Origin: Pseudomonas entomophila
Lineage (GTDB): Bacteria > Pseudomonadota > Gammaproteobacteria > Pseudomonadales > Pseudomonadaceae
DNA: 64,000 nt
Reading direction: 5' to 3'
NCBI RefSeq assembly: GCF_023277925.1
Contig: NZ_CP063832.1
Location: forward strand, 4,090,501-4,154,500
The notes beneath the pieces were generated by a model. It was not told the origin of the DNA. It did not search any database and saw only the letters and a list, made by a program, of their open reading frames with translations. Every line of letters begins with the position of its first letter. The stretch's first letter is position 1. This document shows positions 17,508 to 26,231 of the stretch, one piece after another. A program made the position numbers and the translations under genes.

Positions 17508-17586
17508 GGCGGCTGTACGTGCGGGCACGCTTGCGTGCGCCGGAACTTATGATTTCCGCCGGTCTGTCAACCCACGTACAGCTGCC
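17508..17586 (+). ncRNA. Structured RNA-like element upstream of a DUF6124-type gene
   Basis: GGCGGCTGTACGTG (17508-17521) can pair with CACGTACAGCTGCC (17573-17586) over 14 positions with one G-U pair. Inside are two hairpins: GCACGC/GCGTGC (17525-17538) and CGGAA/TTCCG (17541-17558). The layout is a closed multibranch junction ending about 50 bases before the small gene's start codon. I recall very similar sequence ahead of other small genes of this family in Pseudomonas genomes, but cannot check. It could be a cis-regulatory leader or a separate small RNA. Confidence 0.5.
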
Positions 17587-17636
17587 ACCCTCTGTTTGAC
17601 AGCAGGCAGGTGGCCGGCCCGCAATGGTAAATCAAG

Positions 17637-17879
17637 ATGTTAAAGATCGTCCCCGACCCACCCCACAACCCTCACTCCCTCGAAGACACCCTCATCCAGG
17701 CCACCGAGTACGCCCTGTGCGCCTTGACCGTAGCCCATCAGGCGGTACTGGCCCAGCCCAAGTCCCCCGCCACGATCCTGATGATGGCGTCGATGCACGA
17801 AGTCGAATCGCTGCGCGTGCTGCTCGAATCGGCGTTGATCCAGGTGCAGATGCCCAAGGCCCCACAGACGCTGCACTAG
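17637..17879 (+). CDS. DUF6124/DUF3077-type small protein
   Basis: The 80-residue protein starts MLKIVPDPPHNPHS and continues as two amphipathic helices rich in Ala, Leu and Met (LIQATEYALCALTVAHQAVL and ILMMASMHEVESLRVLLESA). This is the pattern of the Pseudomonas-specific DUF6124 (formerly DUF3077) family, usually found in multiple copies. Function is unknown. A structured leader lies upstream and a broken second copy lies about 125 bases downstream. Confidence 0.65.
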   Translation: MLKIVPDPPHNPHSLEDTLIQATEYALCALTVAHQAVLAQPKSPATILMMASMHEVESLRVLLESALIQVQMPKAPQTLH

Positions 17880-17894
17880 CCCGCGCCCGGCCCT

Positions 17895-17963
17895 GTTCGC
17901 CGGCAAGCCGGCTCCTACCGGCGGCTGCGTCCACACCCGTAGGAGCCAGCCTTGCTGGCGAAA
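17895..17963. repeat. REP palindrome pair
   Basis: GTTCGCCGGCAAGCCGGCTCCTACC and the inverted CGTAGGAGCCAGCCTTGCTGGCGAAAG face each other between the two DUF6124 copies. Confidence 0.85.
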
Positions 17964-18003
17964 GGGCCCGCCCAGGCCCCGAAAATTCCAGGGAGACAAA
18001 ACA

Positions 18004-18112
18004 ATGACAACAGACGAAACCACCCCCAACACCACGGTAGGCAAAACCAAATTCTACCAAGGCTAAGGCCAGACCGCCCCGCTGTTCTGCATCGAACCCG
18101 GCATCTTTCGAA
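18004..18112 (+). pseudogene. Broken second DUF6124-type gene, cut at the island edge
   Basis: ATG at 18004 after AGGGAGAC opens MTTDETTPNTTVGKTKFYQG and then meets TAA at 18064. Reading on in the same frame gives GQTAPLFCIEPGI, which matches the PLF-x4-GI block usual in the middle of DUF6124 proteins. After that the similarity ends and AT-rich DNA holding the immunity gene begins. So the copy has a premature stop and has lost its 3' half, probably when the Rhs tip and immunity DNA arrived. Confidence 0.55.
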
Positions 18113-18409
18113 TCAGTTTGTACAGACAACTCTTGCTTGCTGCGCCAAATGATCGGCGGCCAAGTAAATCCTATCACTACCTCTACTATCATATAACTCT
18201 GCACAACATGTCATTGCCCCCCACATATCCAAGAAAATTTCTGCCAAACCTTTGGGGATATGATCCTTCCCCTCAAGATCGAGGCCTATCCGCTCTAGCA
18301 AATCCATCAAATCCTGATATAGCTCCTCATTCACTCCCTGTCTCTCACGGATCTGCAAACTAAAATCCAGCCACTTAGAGACAAAAACATCAATCAAATC
18401 ATTATTCAT
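18113..18409 (-). CDS. Putative immunity protein for the Rhs toxin tip
   Basis: The 98-residue acidic, helical protein starts at MNNDLIDVFVSKWLDF, ten bases after the rhs stop codon. It has no signal peptide or membrane segment, so a cytosolic partner is expected. I recognise no family. The role is inferred from position: the small gene directly after a polymorphic Rhs toxin tip is almost always the cognate immunity gene. DNA here is markedly AT-richer than the rhs core, consistent with transfer as a tip-immunity cassette. Confidence 0.65.
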   Translation of the reverse strand: MNNDLIDVFVSKWLDFSLQIRERQGVNEELYQDLMDLLERIGLDLEGKDHIPKGLAEIFLDMWGAMTCCAELYDSRGSDRIYLAADHLAQQARVVCTN

Positions 18410-18419
18410 AACCACCTCT

Positions 18420-21400
18420 CTATGGCCTGACCAAAGTAACTGCGGATGCCGGCACGTGACCTACAATCAATATCTCCCCTGACTTCCTTGCAAAATTTCG
18501 AGCAGTAGCCCCTCTCAATTTACCGCACTCACTATTCAGATCCACAGAGTCACTCACCTGAGCAAGATCAATTTTGGCAATTCGCTCAGTTCCGTTACCA
18601 TATTTCATTGAATTACTTACCGCCTGATCGTAGGTTTTGGAGGCCGAAATATACTGTGTTTTTACCGTTGGTTTCGAAGCATTTAATACATGACCTTCAA
18701 CAGTGTAGTTACCTGCTGGATCTTTCGCGCTCAAGCCAACACTCGGATCTTCATCATCCCTCAACACACGATACGCATAACCTTCCTTACACTTGCAACA
18801 GACCTGATGATCAACTGATGGCGCGGGGTCTGACTTCTTACGCCTCTTGAGCCCAGATGGATCAATCCAGCCAGTACTATTGGGCGCATATTGATATACA
18901 TTCACCCCCCCTGCAAAACCAATAGGATCTTTCGAAAGAAAACGCCCGTTGCTGGGGGCGTAATATCTATATCGATTATAGTGTAAGCCCGTTTCCAGAT
19001 CGTGGTACTGACCCTGGAAGCGAATCGGGTTGCCCAGGCCATGCTGCTTGGCCCATTCCGACCGCTCCTCTTGGATTTCACCCCAGGCCTTGTACTGCCC
19101 GGCCCAGGCGACATTGCCCTGCTCGTCGGTCAATTCCATCGGCGTGCCAAGGTGGTCGCAGTGGTACCAGGCAATCGCCTCGAACGCCTGTGGTTTCACC
19201 TCGGTGTGCCACAACGGATCCTGATCGAAATCGTACTCACGCTGACTCCAGTCCGGCTGCTTGTGCAGGCGGATCGGGCTCTTGCGCAGAGCCTGGGCGA
19301 CCGGCACAAAGCTGCCCGGCTCGTACAGGTAATGCACGGTGCGGCCGGTGTCACCTTCATCACGCGGCGGTGAACTCTCCCAGGCCAGGGTGTCACCGTC
19401 CCAACCAAACAGGGTGAAGCCACAGCCGAGTTCACGCTGGCGCTTGGCCCGTTGCAGCTGGTTCCAGCCGGTGCCCGCTTCCGGGCGGTCCCAGAAGTGC
19501 GCCACCGAATGCTTGTGCAGACGCCGGCCCAAAGCATCGTAGCTGTAGTCGACCTTGAGCTTATCGTCGTTGTAAGAGGCCAGCCGGTCGAACAGGTCCC
19601 AGGTGAAATGGGCGTGGGCACCGTTGTGCAGGCGGTGCACCAGGTTGCCGCGTTCGTCGTAGCGGTAATGGGTCCCGGCGTACTCGCGCAACAGGTTGTC
19701 CATCAGCTTGTTACGACGTGGATCAGCTTCCAGCGGGCGATTCAGTTCCTGAGTTTTCTGGTCCAGCAGGTTACCGGCCGGGTCGAAGGCGAAGGTTTCC
19801 ACGCCCAGGCGGCTGGTAGCCTTGAGCAGGCGGCCGACGGGATCGTATTGATACTCCAACGGCCCCCGACGGCTGTCGTGGATGTTGGTCAACTGGCCCG
19901 CGGCGTCATAGCGGTACTGACGCTTGAGCAAGGTGGACTGGCCGTCATGGCTGCCCAGCAGTTGTTCCTGCAAACGCCCGGCCGGGTCCCAGGCCTGGGT
20001 CTGCATCAGCTTATTGCCCTGATGCCGCACGATTTCGCGGTGTAGGTCATCGCGCTCGTAGGCCAGCATCTCGTGCTGGTCGAGGGTCATGCCGAGCAGG
20101 TGGCCGCTGCCGTAGGTCAGCCAGCTGACCTTGTGGCCGTCCGGGCGGATCGTTGCGGTGCGCTGGTTGAGCGCGTCGTACTCGTGCTGCCACACCGCGA
20201 CCATCGGCGTGCCGGTGGCCAAGTAATACTGATGCTCGCGGGTCAGGTTGCCCGCTTCGTCGTGGAACCATTGCAGCTTGCTGGCGGCGTTGACGGCCTG
20301 GATCAACTGGCCGTTGCCGTCGTAGGCGAAGGTTTCGCTCTGGCTTTGGTTGCCCAGGCGGGCCGTGCGTTCACTCAATCGGCCCATCGGGTCGAAGGTC
20401 AGCTCGATACGGCGCTGGCCGACTTGGGTCGAGGCGAGGCGACCGCTGTACGGGTCGTACTGATAGCGGGTGACCAGGCCATCGAAGCCGGTTTCTTGCA
20501 GCAGCCGGCCGACCGGGTCGTAGAGGAAGGTGGCCTTGCTGGTGTTCTCGTTTTCCAGCCCGATCAAGCGGCCGAGCTTGTCCCAGCGGTAGCGCAAGGT
20601 GTGCTCATTGGCGTCGACGCGTTCGGCAAGCATCCCCGCAGCGGTATAGGACCAAGTGGTGCAGCGGTCGAGCGCATCAACGTGGGCCAGCAGGCGACCT
20701 TCGGCGTCGTAGTTGAAGCGTTCCTCGGTCTTGTCCGGGTGGGTGACCTTGGCCAGTTGCCCGGCCTTGTATTCATAGGCGGTCTTGTTGCCCGCCGCGT
20801 CGGCGAACTCGATCAGCTGGCCGGAGGTGTCGTACGTCCACTGGCTGGTCTTGCCGGAGCAGTCGGTGTACTCGAGCAATTGCCCGGCGTCGTTGTAGGC
20901 CAGTGTCTTCTCGTTGCCGATGGCGTCCTTGATCGCCTTGACCAGCCCAGCCAGGGTGTAGGCGAACTCAGTCTTGTTGCCCAGCGGGTCGACAGTCTCG
21001 ACCAGGTTGCCGCGCTCGTCGTAGTCGCGCCGCCACAACCCACCCTCGGCGTCGCTGATCTTGGTCAGCTGGTCCTGGTCGTCGTAGGCGTAGTGCACCA
21101 CGCTGTGGTCGGCACGAATGTGCTTGAGGCGGTTGCTGCGCTCATCGTAGACGTAGCGGTCCTGGCTGCCGTCGGGGTGGACGTGGCGGATGACGTTCTT
21201 GCGCGCGTCACGGAACAGCCATTCGGAATTGCCGTCCGGGTGCTTGATGCGGTAGGTATAGCCCTCGGCGTCGTAGTAGTGCCAGGTTTCCTGGCCATGG
21301 GCATCGGTGACATAGGTCAGGCGGATGCGCTCGTCCCACTGCAGGCGGGTCTCGAAGCTGCCGTCGTCGGCCCATTCGTGGATGGCCTTGGCGTTTGGGC

Positions 21401-23162
21401 CGCTGCCGTCCCATTCGAGGTTGATGCCGCGGTTGGTGCGGTCGGTGTAGCGAGTGACCAGGTGGTGCTGGTACTGATAGCGCCAGGCGGCGCCGTGCTC
21501 ATCCTGGGCGGCGATCAGGTCGCCCTGGTCATCGTAGTGGTAGGCGCACAGCTGGCGCAGCGGCTTGCCATCGACCACCTGCCACAGGCCCTGGAGGTGG
21601 CCGTGGTCATCGAGCAAGGTGCCCAGTTGCAGGTGTACCTTGGTCGGGTCGTCGTCCTGGTAAGTGTTGATGTCCGACAGCACTGGCCGGTCGTGATGGC
21701 GGTGCTCATAGTGCAACATCGCGCCGGCGCCGCTGCGCAGCTTGATGTGCGTCAGGTAGAAGCGGTCGCCATGGCGGGCATAGGTTTCCTGACGCGTGAG
21801 GCCGCGCAACAACACCAGTTGCTGTTCGCCGGTACGCACCAGGGTGAGGTACTCCACCGCGTCGTGGTGCGGCTTGCCTTGCTTGGGCAACGGGTACGCA
21901 TGGCTGCGGCCGTCCATGTCGTGGAACACCACGCCCTGGTCGACCACGTCGATGCAGGTGGTGAACTCGGTGACCCAGCGGGCGCCGAGAACGCCGTCGT
22001 CCAGCTTGTCCAGCCGCGAGTTGTAGGTCCGCGTCCAGGTGACCGGGAACGGGCCGGGCAGGCTGAAGTCGGTGTGGTGCAGCGACTCGCTGCCCAGGGC
22101 GAAGTTGATGCGGTTGCAGGTGCTGGTGCAGACCTCGTTCTTCTGGTCGTTGGCCGCCTTCGTCGCAGGGCCCTGGACCGTGGTCGATTCAAGGCGCCCC
22201 TCAGCGGACTGGTGCTTGGCTTCTGTGACCTTGTCCTGTTTGATCGCTTTGGGCACGGCTTTGGGATTTCGGGCATGCCAGATCACGCTGCTGTTGTGCA
22301 GGATGCGCCGCATATTCTCGATCGAATGCGGGTTGGCAGCGCTGGACAAGCTCAACAGCTTGCCGCTCATTTGCGGCCCGAGGGTGCGGAATTGCTTGGT
22401 GTAGGCCAGCACTTCCGTCTGCACCCGAGTAGGCACGGCGTTGCTCATCAGCGTGTTGGCCGCGCCCTTGCCCATCGCCGAGTAAGCATTGCTCAGCGCG
22501 CCGAAGGCGTTCTCGAAGGCCACCGACGGGTCGGACTTCCAGGTTTCGCTGACCTTCTGCGCCAGTTGCGCGGCCTTGTCCAAGTCGCCCTTGCTGTCGA
22601 GTTTGCCGAGGACGATGGCGTCGATGGCGTCGGCGGTGTTGTTGATCAGCTTTTCGCCGGTCTTGGCGGCTTCGGTGAGGATCGGGGTGAGCTGGCCTTC
22701 GGCGTCGGCGAGGAACTTGTCCAGCTCGCCGAGCAGGTCGGCGTTGAGGTGGCCGACGATGATCTCGACCAGCGCGTCGCCGAGGACCTGTTTGCGCTCC
22801 TGGCGGGCCAGGGTCAGCATCGGCCGCAGGCCCTTGCGCGCGGCGGCCATGGTCGGCGGCGCGGGGATCACGCCGATCAGGTTGATGCCCAGGCTCACCC
22901 AGTCCCACGGGTCGGGTTCCTTGGCCCTGGCCAGGGTGACGATATCGCCCACGGCATCCACCAGGGCGATGATGTTGCCGATTACCGGCAGCACCTCGGC
23001 GGTGTCCTTGAGCCGTTCGAGGTTGACGTAGCCGCCGCTGATCTCGCGCAGCCAGGCGTCGAACACGGCGGCGCCGCGGCTGACGTCGGCCATGCCGATC
23101 TGGTCCAGGGGAACGACCGCCGCCTGGGCCGGACGTGGTTTTTCAGAGGTATCGGCGGTCAT
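18420..23162 (-). CDS. T6SS-associated Rhs polymorphic toxin with variable C-terminal tip
   Basis: This is a 1580-residue protein. Residues 1-340 are a helical N-terminal region with hydrophobic segments (LPVIGNIIALVDAVGDIVTL, SLGINLIGVIPAPP) and no PAAR signature. From about 350 comes a DUF6531-like start (LHHTDFSLPGPFPVTWTRTY), then many YD/RHS repeats and the core end GLHYNRYRYY...SKDPIGFAGG...DPSGL (1434-1438). The remaining 142 residues are the tip. It has R1465 in YRVLR, a YISAS motif (1504-1508) and E1563 in SGEILIVG. That order suggests an ADP-ribosyltransferase-like R-S-E fold (DUF7587-like). It overlaps vgrG by 4 bases and is followed by the immunity candidate. Confidence 0.88.
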   Translation of the reverse strand: MTADTSEKPRPAQAAVVPLDQIGMADVSRGAAVFDAWLREISGGYVNLERLKDTAEVLPVIGNIIALVDAVGDIVTLARAKEPDPWDWVSLGINLIGVIPAPPTMAAARKGLRPMLTLARQERKQVLGDALVEIIVGHLNADLLGELDKFLADAEGQLTPILTEAAKTGEKLINNTADAIDAIVLGKLDSKGDLDKAAQLAQKVSETWKSDPSVAFENAFGALSNAYSAMGKGAANTLMSNAVPTRVQTEVLAYTKQFRTLGPQMSGKLLSLSSAANPHSIENMRRILHNSSVIWHARNPKAVPKAIKQDKVTEAKHQSAEGRLESTTVQGPATKAANDQKNEVCTSTCNRINFALGSESLHHTDFSLPGPFPVTWTRTYNSRLDKLDDGVLGARWVTEFTTCIDVVDQGVVFHDMDGRSHAYPLPKQGKPHHDAVEYLTLVRTGEQQLVLLRGLTRQETYARHGDRFYLTHIKLRSGAGAMLHYEHRHHDRPVLSDINTYQDDDPTKVHLQLGTLLDDHGHLQGLWQVVDGKPLRQLCAYHYDDQGDLIAAQDEHGAAWRYQYQHHLVTRYTDRTNRGINLEWDGSGPNAKAIHEWADDGSFETRLQWDERIRLTYVTDAHGQETWHYYDAEGYTYRIKHPDGNSEWLFRDARKNVIRHVHPDGSQDRYVYDERSNRLKHIRADHSVVHYAYDDQDQLTKISDAEGGLWRRDYDERGNLVETVDPLGNKTEFAYTLAGLVKAIKDAIGNEKTLAYNDAGQLLEYTDCSGKTSQWTYDTSGQLIEFADAAGNKTAYEYKAGQLAKVTHPDKTEERFNYDAEGRLLAHVDALDRCTTWSYTAAGMLAERVDANEHTLRYRWDKLGRLIGLENENTSKATFLYDPVGRLLQETGFDGLVTRYQYDPYSGRLASTQVGQRRIELTFDPMGRLSERTARLGNQSQSETFAYDGNGQLIQAVNAASKLQWFHDEAGNLTREHQYYLATGTPMVAVWQHEYDALNQRTATIRPDGHKVSWLTYGSGHLLGMTLDQHEMLAYERDDLHREIVRHQGNKLMQTQAWDPAGRLQEQLLGSHDGQSTLLKRQYRYDAAGQLTNIHDSRRGPLEYQYDPVGRLLKATSRLGVETFAFDPAGNLLDQKTQELNRPLEADPRRNKLMDNLLREYAGTHYRYDERGNLVHRLHNGAHAHFTWDLFDRLASYNDDKLKVDYSYDALGRRLHKHSVAHFWDRPEAGTGWNQLQRAKRQRELGCGFTLFGWDGDTLAWESSPPRDEGDTGRTVHYLYEPGSFVPVAQALRKSPIRLHKQPDWSQREYDFDQDPLWHTEVKPQAFEAIAWYHCDHLGTPMELTDEQGNVAWAGQYKAWGEIQEERSEWAKQHGLGNPIRFQGQYHDLETGLHYNRYRYYAPSNGRFLSKDPIGFAGGVNVYQYAPNSTGWIDPSGLKRRKKSDPAPSVDHQVCCKCKEGYAYRVLRDDEDPSVGLSAKDPAGNYTVEGHVLNASKPTVKTQYISASKTYDQAVSNSMKYGNGTERIAKIDLAQVSDSVDLNSECGKLRGATARNFARKSGEILIVGHVPASAVTLVRP

Positions 23163-26146
23163 GACATCAGTTCACTTGGCAGAAGATCGGTAGCAGTGCT
23201 CAGGCTTGGGGCCTTGAAAGCGGGGAGTTTGGGCATCGCCGGCAGCTTGGGCAGGCTTGGCAGGCTGGCCATGGCCCCCTGCGCGGCGCTGCCCGCCTTG
23301 CCAGCGGCGCCCAGGGCGTTGGAGGCGGCCGGCAGCGCCGAGCTGGCGGCACTGGCCAGTTGCGGCAGGCCAGCAACACCGCCTTTGAGCGCGCCTTGCA
23401 CCTGCTGCGCACTCTGCATCGCGCCTTGCCCGGTCTTGAGCAGGTTCATGCCGGTCTTGGCCGCATCCATGCCGCTGCCGGCCAGTTGCTTGGCTTTGTC
23501 GAACAGGCCGCCTTCGCCCTTGGGCAGCGGCAGCTTGTCGACCAGCGATTCGAGCTGGGTCGACAGGCTGTTCGGGTCGGGCGGCTGCACCGGCCACTCG
23601 ACTTCGCCGATGTAGCTGCTCGGCGACCACGGGGGCGTCGGGTCGCGGCCGAAGGTGACCCAGGCTGGGCCCGGCGCGGCGCCAGACACGGCATTGAAGC
23701 CCTGCCCGTCCAGCGAGCCCTTGAGCACCGTGCCCAGGGCGTCGGTAACTTCGTAGTCGCCGGCCTTGATGCCCTTGGTGTTGGCGTACAGGTTGAACAG
23801 CTCCAACGCGCCCTTACCGGGCTTGGGCGGCTCGGGGAAGGTGCCGGCCATGCTCGCCGCGCCGATGTGGGCGAACTGCGCGGCGTGGGCGGTGTAGTTA
23901 GCGCTGGTGACGTGGGTGATGCCGCTGGCGTTGTAAGTCGTCGCGCTGCCACCGCCCTGCACCACCAGCTCGGTCTTGGCCTTGAGGATGATGCGGTCGG
24001 CGTTGGCAGTGATGTCGAGCTTGGCCAGCAGGTTGATGCTGTCCTTCAGCGCACGGATGTCGATGTCGCCCGAGGCCGAGACCAGTTTCCAGCCCAGGCT
24101 CTGCACGAAGAAGCGCATGCCCTGGCTGGCACTGGCCAGCAGGCGTTTGCCGATGGACAGGCTGGTGTGGCCGGTGCTGCTCAGCGCCAGGTGGCTGCCG
24201 CTGGTGATGTGGTTGGGGCCGGGGGTGGTCAGGGCGATGCCGGCCGGGCTCGAGACCACGAGGTGCGGCTGGGTGAATTCGGCGAACTCGTTTTTCGTGA
24301 GGTCACCTGGGCCGCTGCCGAGGATGCCCATGTGCTGCTTGTGCAGGTCCTTGGCCACGGCGTCCTGGTCGCCCGGTTCCTGGGCCTGCATCTGCTTGGC
24401 CAGCTCCGCCAGGCTGTCCTGCTGCTCGCTGGCGGTGGCCAGGCGTTCGGCGGTTTCCGGCAGGTCCTTGTGGTGCTTGGCTTCGTTCGGGCGCGGTTCG
24501 GTGGTGATCAGCAGGCCACCGGCGGCGCGCACGGCGCCGTGGCGGTCGGTGCGCAGCTCGAAGCCTTCACCGCGTGGGGCGCCGCCCGACGGTCTGGGGT
24601 GCGTGAGATAACCGAGGTTCAGCGCACTGGCGCCGTGGTCGCTGCGCAGGGCGATGCTGATTTCGCTGGTGGTGTCGTCGATGCGCAGTTCGTTGTTGCG
24701 GCTGCCCTTGTATTCCTTGCTCTTGATCGTGGCCAGGGTCTTGAGGTCAGGCAGCTTGTAGTGCGGCATGTTCACGCCGTGGTACAGGCAGCCGGTCACC
24801 AGCGGCTGGTCGGGGTCGCCTTCGAGGAAGCTGACCAGCACCTCCATGCCGACCCGTGGCAGTTGCAGGCCGGCGATGCCCTGCCCGGCCCAGCTGCTGG
24901 CCACGCGCATCCACACGCTGGACTTGTCGTCCGAGCGGCCTTCGCGGTCCCAGAAGAACTGCACCTTGATGCGGCCGTACTCGTCGCAGTAGATCTCCTC
25001 GCCGGCCGGGCCGCTGACCACGGCACGCTGCTCACCCAGCACCTTCGGTTTCAGGTGGTTCAGCGGCGGGCGGTACGGCTGCTCCCACGGGGTGACCACG
25101 AAGAAGTTGCGGTAGCCCTGCTGGAAACCGTCGAAGCGTGGGTCGATGTCGCTGGTGATGGCTTCTTCCAGCACCTGGGGCTGGCGGCCCTGGTGCTGCA
25201 CCTCGGTGAGCAGCCAGAGGTCGTTCCACGGGGCGTTGGGGTGTGCACTCAGAGTCAGGAAATGGCCACTGGCGAGCAGCGGCTGGTCACTGTCGCCGCT
25301 CGCCTGGCGGTAATCGCTGCGGTGGCGTTCCAGGGCGCGGTTGGCCAGGTGCTTGCCGCGCGGGCGGTCGAGGAAGCGGCCGGGGTAGTCGTAGTCTTCC
25401 AGGGCCGGCTCGTCATGGCTGTCGGCCTCGCCTTCGAGCTGGATCAGCGGTTTCTTGAAGTCGTAGTCGCGGCGCGTGACGCTGCTGGTACGGGTTTCCA
25501 GGCGCAGGGCGAAGCGCTTGATCATGGGGGTGTCGGCGACCAGCCCGGAGTCGTGCTGGAACTGCACCGGGGCCAGTTTCGGGAACACCGTCTGGTCGTC
25601 GCCGAACACCAGTTGGTGGCCGTCGGCGCTGTGGCGGAAGTGGTAGTGGATGCCCTCTTCTTCGCACAGGCGCTGGATGAACTGCAGGTTGGACTCGTCG
25701 TACTGCACGCAGTACTCGCGCTGCGGGTACGTCGCGCCCAGTTGGAATTGGTAGGCGTTGGCGAGGATGCCATGCTCCTCGAGCACCTGGGCGATGATCT
25801 CCTGCACGGTCTTGTGCTGGAACATGCGCTGGTTGATGCGGTGGGCCAGGTAGGCCAGTTGCGGGCGTAGCGTGACCTGGTAGCGGGTCAGGCGCTTGCC
25901 GGCCTCGCCTTGCGCGGCGCGGTAGATCAGGCCGTGCAGGCCGCGGCCGTCGTCAACGAGCTGGAGGAACGCGGGCTTGTGCAGCAGGCTCTCCAGGTCC
26001 CGCGAGGGGTGCTCGCTGACCAGTTCCAGGTCGATGGCGTAAGGTTGGCTGATGGCCTCCTTGCCGTCGAAGGCAAGCACCTGGAAGTCGTGCTCCAGGC
26101 CGTCGATGTGCAGGCTGAAATGGGTCTGGTTCGCGGCGGCAAACAT
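23159..26146 (-). CDS. vgrG: Type VI secretion spike protein VgrG with C-terminal extension
   Basis: This 995-residue TssI/VgrG has the gp27-like N-terminal region (HFSLHIDGLEHDFQVLAF through NLQFIQRLCEEEGIHYHF), the OB-fold/gp5 segment (VKVQFFWDREG-like block and PRVGMEVLVSFLEGDPDQP) and a DUF2345 beta-helix region near residues 620-790. The last 150 residues are Ala/Pro/Leu-rich, low-complexity and helical (KLPLPKGEGG onward), probably an adaptor for the Rhs cargo. It overlaps rhs by 4 bases and follows hcp by 85 bases. Other T6SS core genes are absent from the window, so this is an orphan hcp-vgrG-effector cluster. Confidence 0.95.
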   Translation of the reverse strand: MFAAANQTHFSLHIDGLEHDFQVLAFDGKEAISQPYAIDLELVSEHPSRDLESLLHKPAFLQLVDDGRGLHGLIYRAAQGEAGKRLTRYQVTLRPQLAYLAHRINQRMFQHKTVQEIIAQVLEEHGILANAYQFQLGATYPQREYCVQYDESNLQFIQRLCEEEGIHYHFRHSADGHQLVFGDDQTVFPKLAPVQFQHDSGLVADTPMIKRFALRLETRTSSVTRRDYDFKKPLIQLEGEADSHDEPALEDYDYPGRFLDRPRGKHLANRALERHRSDYRQASGDSDQPLLASGHFLTLSAHPNAPWNDLWLLTEVQHQGRQPQVLEEAITSDIDPRFDGFQQGYRNFFVVTPWEQPYRPPLNHLKPKVLGEQRAVVSGPAGEEIYCDEYGRIKVQFFWDREGRSDDKSSVWMRVASSWAGQGIAGLQLPRVGMEVLVSFLEGDPDQPLVTGCLYHGVNMPHYKLPDLKTLATIKSKEYKGSRNNELRIDDTTSEISIALRSDHGASALNLGYLTHPRPSGGAPRGEGFELRTDRHGAVRAAGGLLITTEPRPNEAKHHKDLPETAERLATASEQQDSLAELAKQMQAQEPGDQDAVAKDLHKQHMGILGSGPGDLTKNEFAEFTQPHLVVSSPAGIALTTPGPNHITSGSHLALSSTGHTSLSIGKRLLASASQGMRFFVQSLGWKLVSASGDIDIRALKDSINLLAKLDITANADRIILKAKTELVVQGGGSATTYNASGITHVTSANYTAHAAQFAHIGAASMAGTFPEPPKPGKGALELFNLYANTKGIKAGDYEVTDALGTVLKGSLDGQGFNAVSGAAPGPAWVTFGRDPTPPWSPSSYIGEVEWPVQPPDPNSLSTQLESLVDKLPLPKGEGGLFDKAKQLAGSGMDAAKTGMNLLKTGQGAMQSAQQVQGALKGGVAGLPQLASAASSALPAASNALGAAGKAGSAAQGAMASLPSLPKLPAMPKLPAFKAPSLSTATDLLPSELMS

Positions 26147-26231
26147 CCCTGTCCCTCTGTTGCGAAAATTCGATGGTCAAAACGACCGCAGCCCGCGGCG
26201 CGAACGCGGCGGGCTACGGTGGAGTCCAGGC

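Noticed and set aside
17952..18152. A 66-codon plus-strand frame between the DUF6124 copies
   Set aside because: It starts inside a REP and runs across the pseudogene in another frame; no recognisable ribosome site or protein character.
20073..23615. An open frame of 1180 codons on the plus strand opposite rhs and the vgrG end
   Set aside because: It is the antisense shadow of a high-GC gene: composition is Val/Gly/Leu/Ala-rich without domains, and it crosses the rhs-vgrG junction while both minus-strand genes have clear family motifs.
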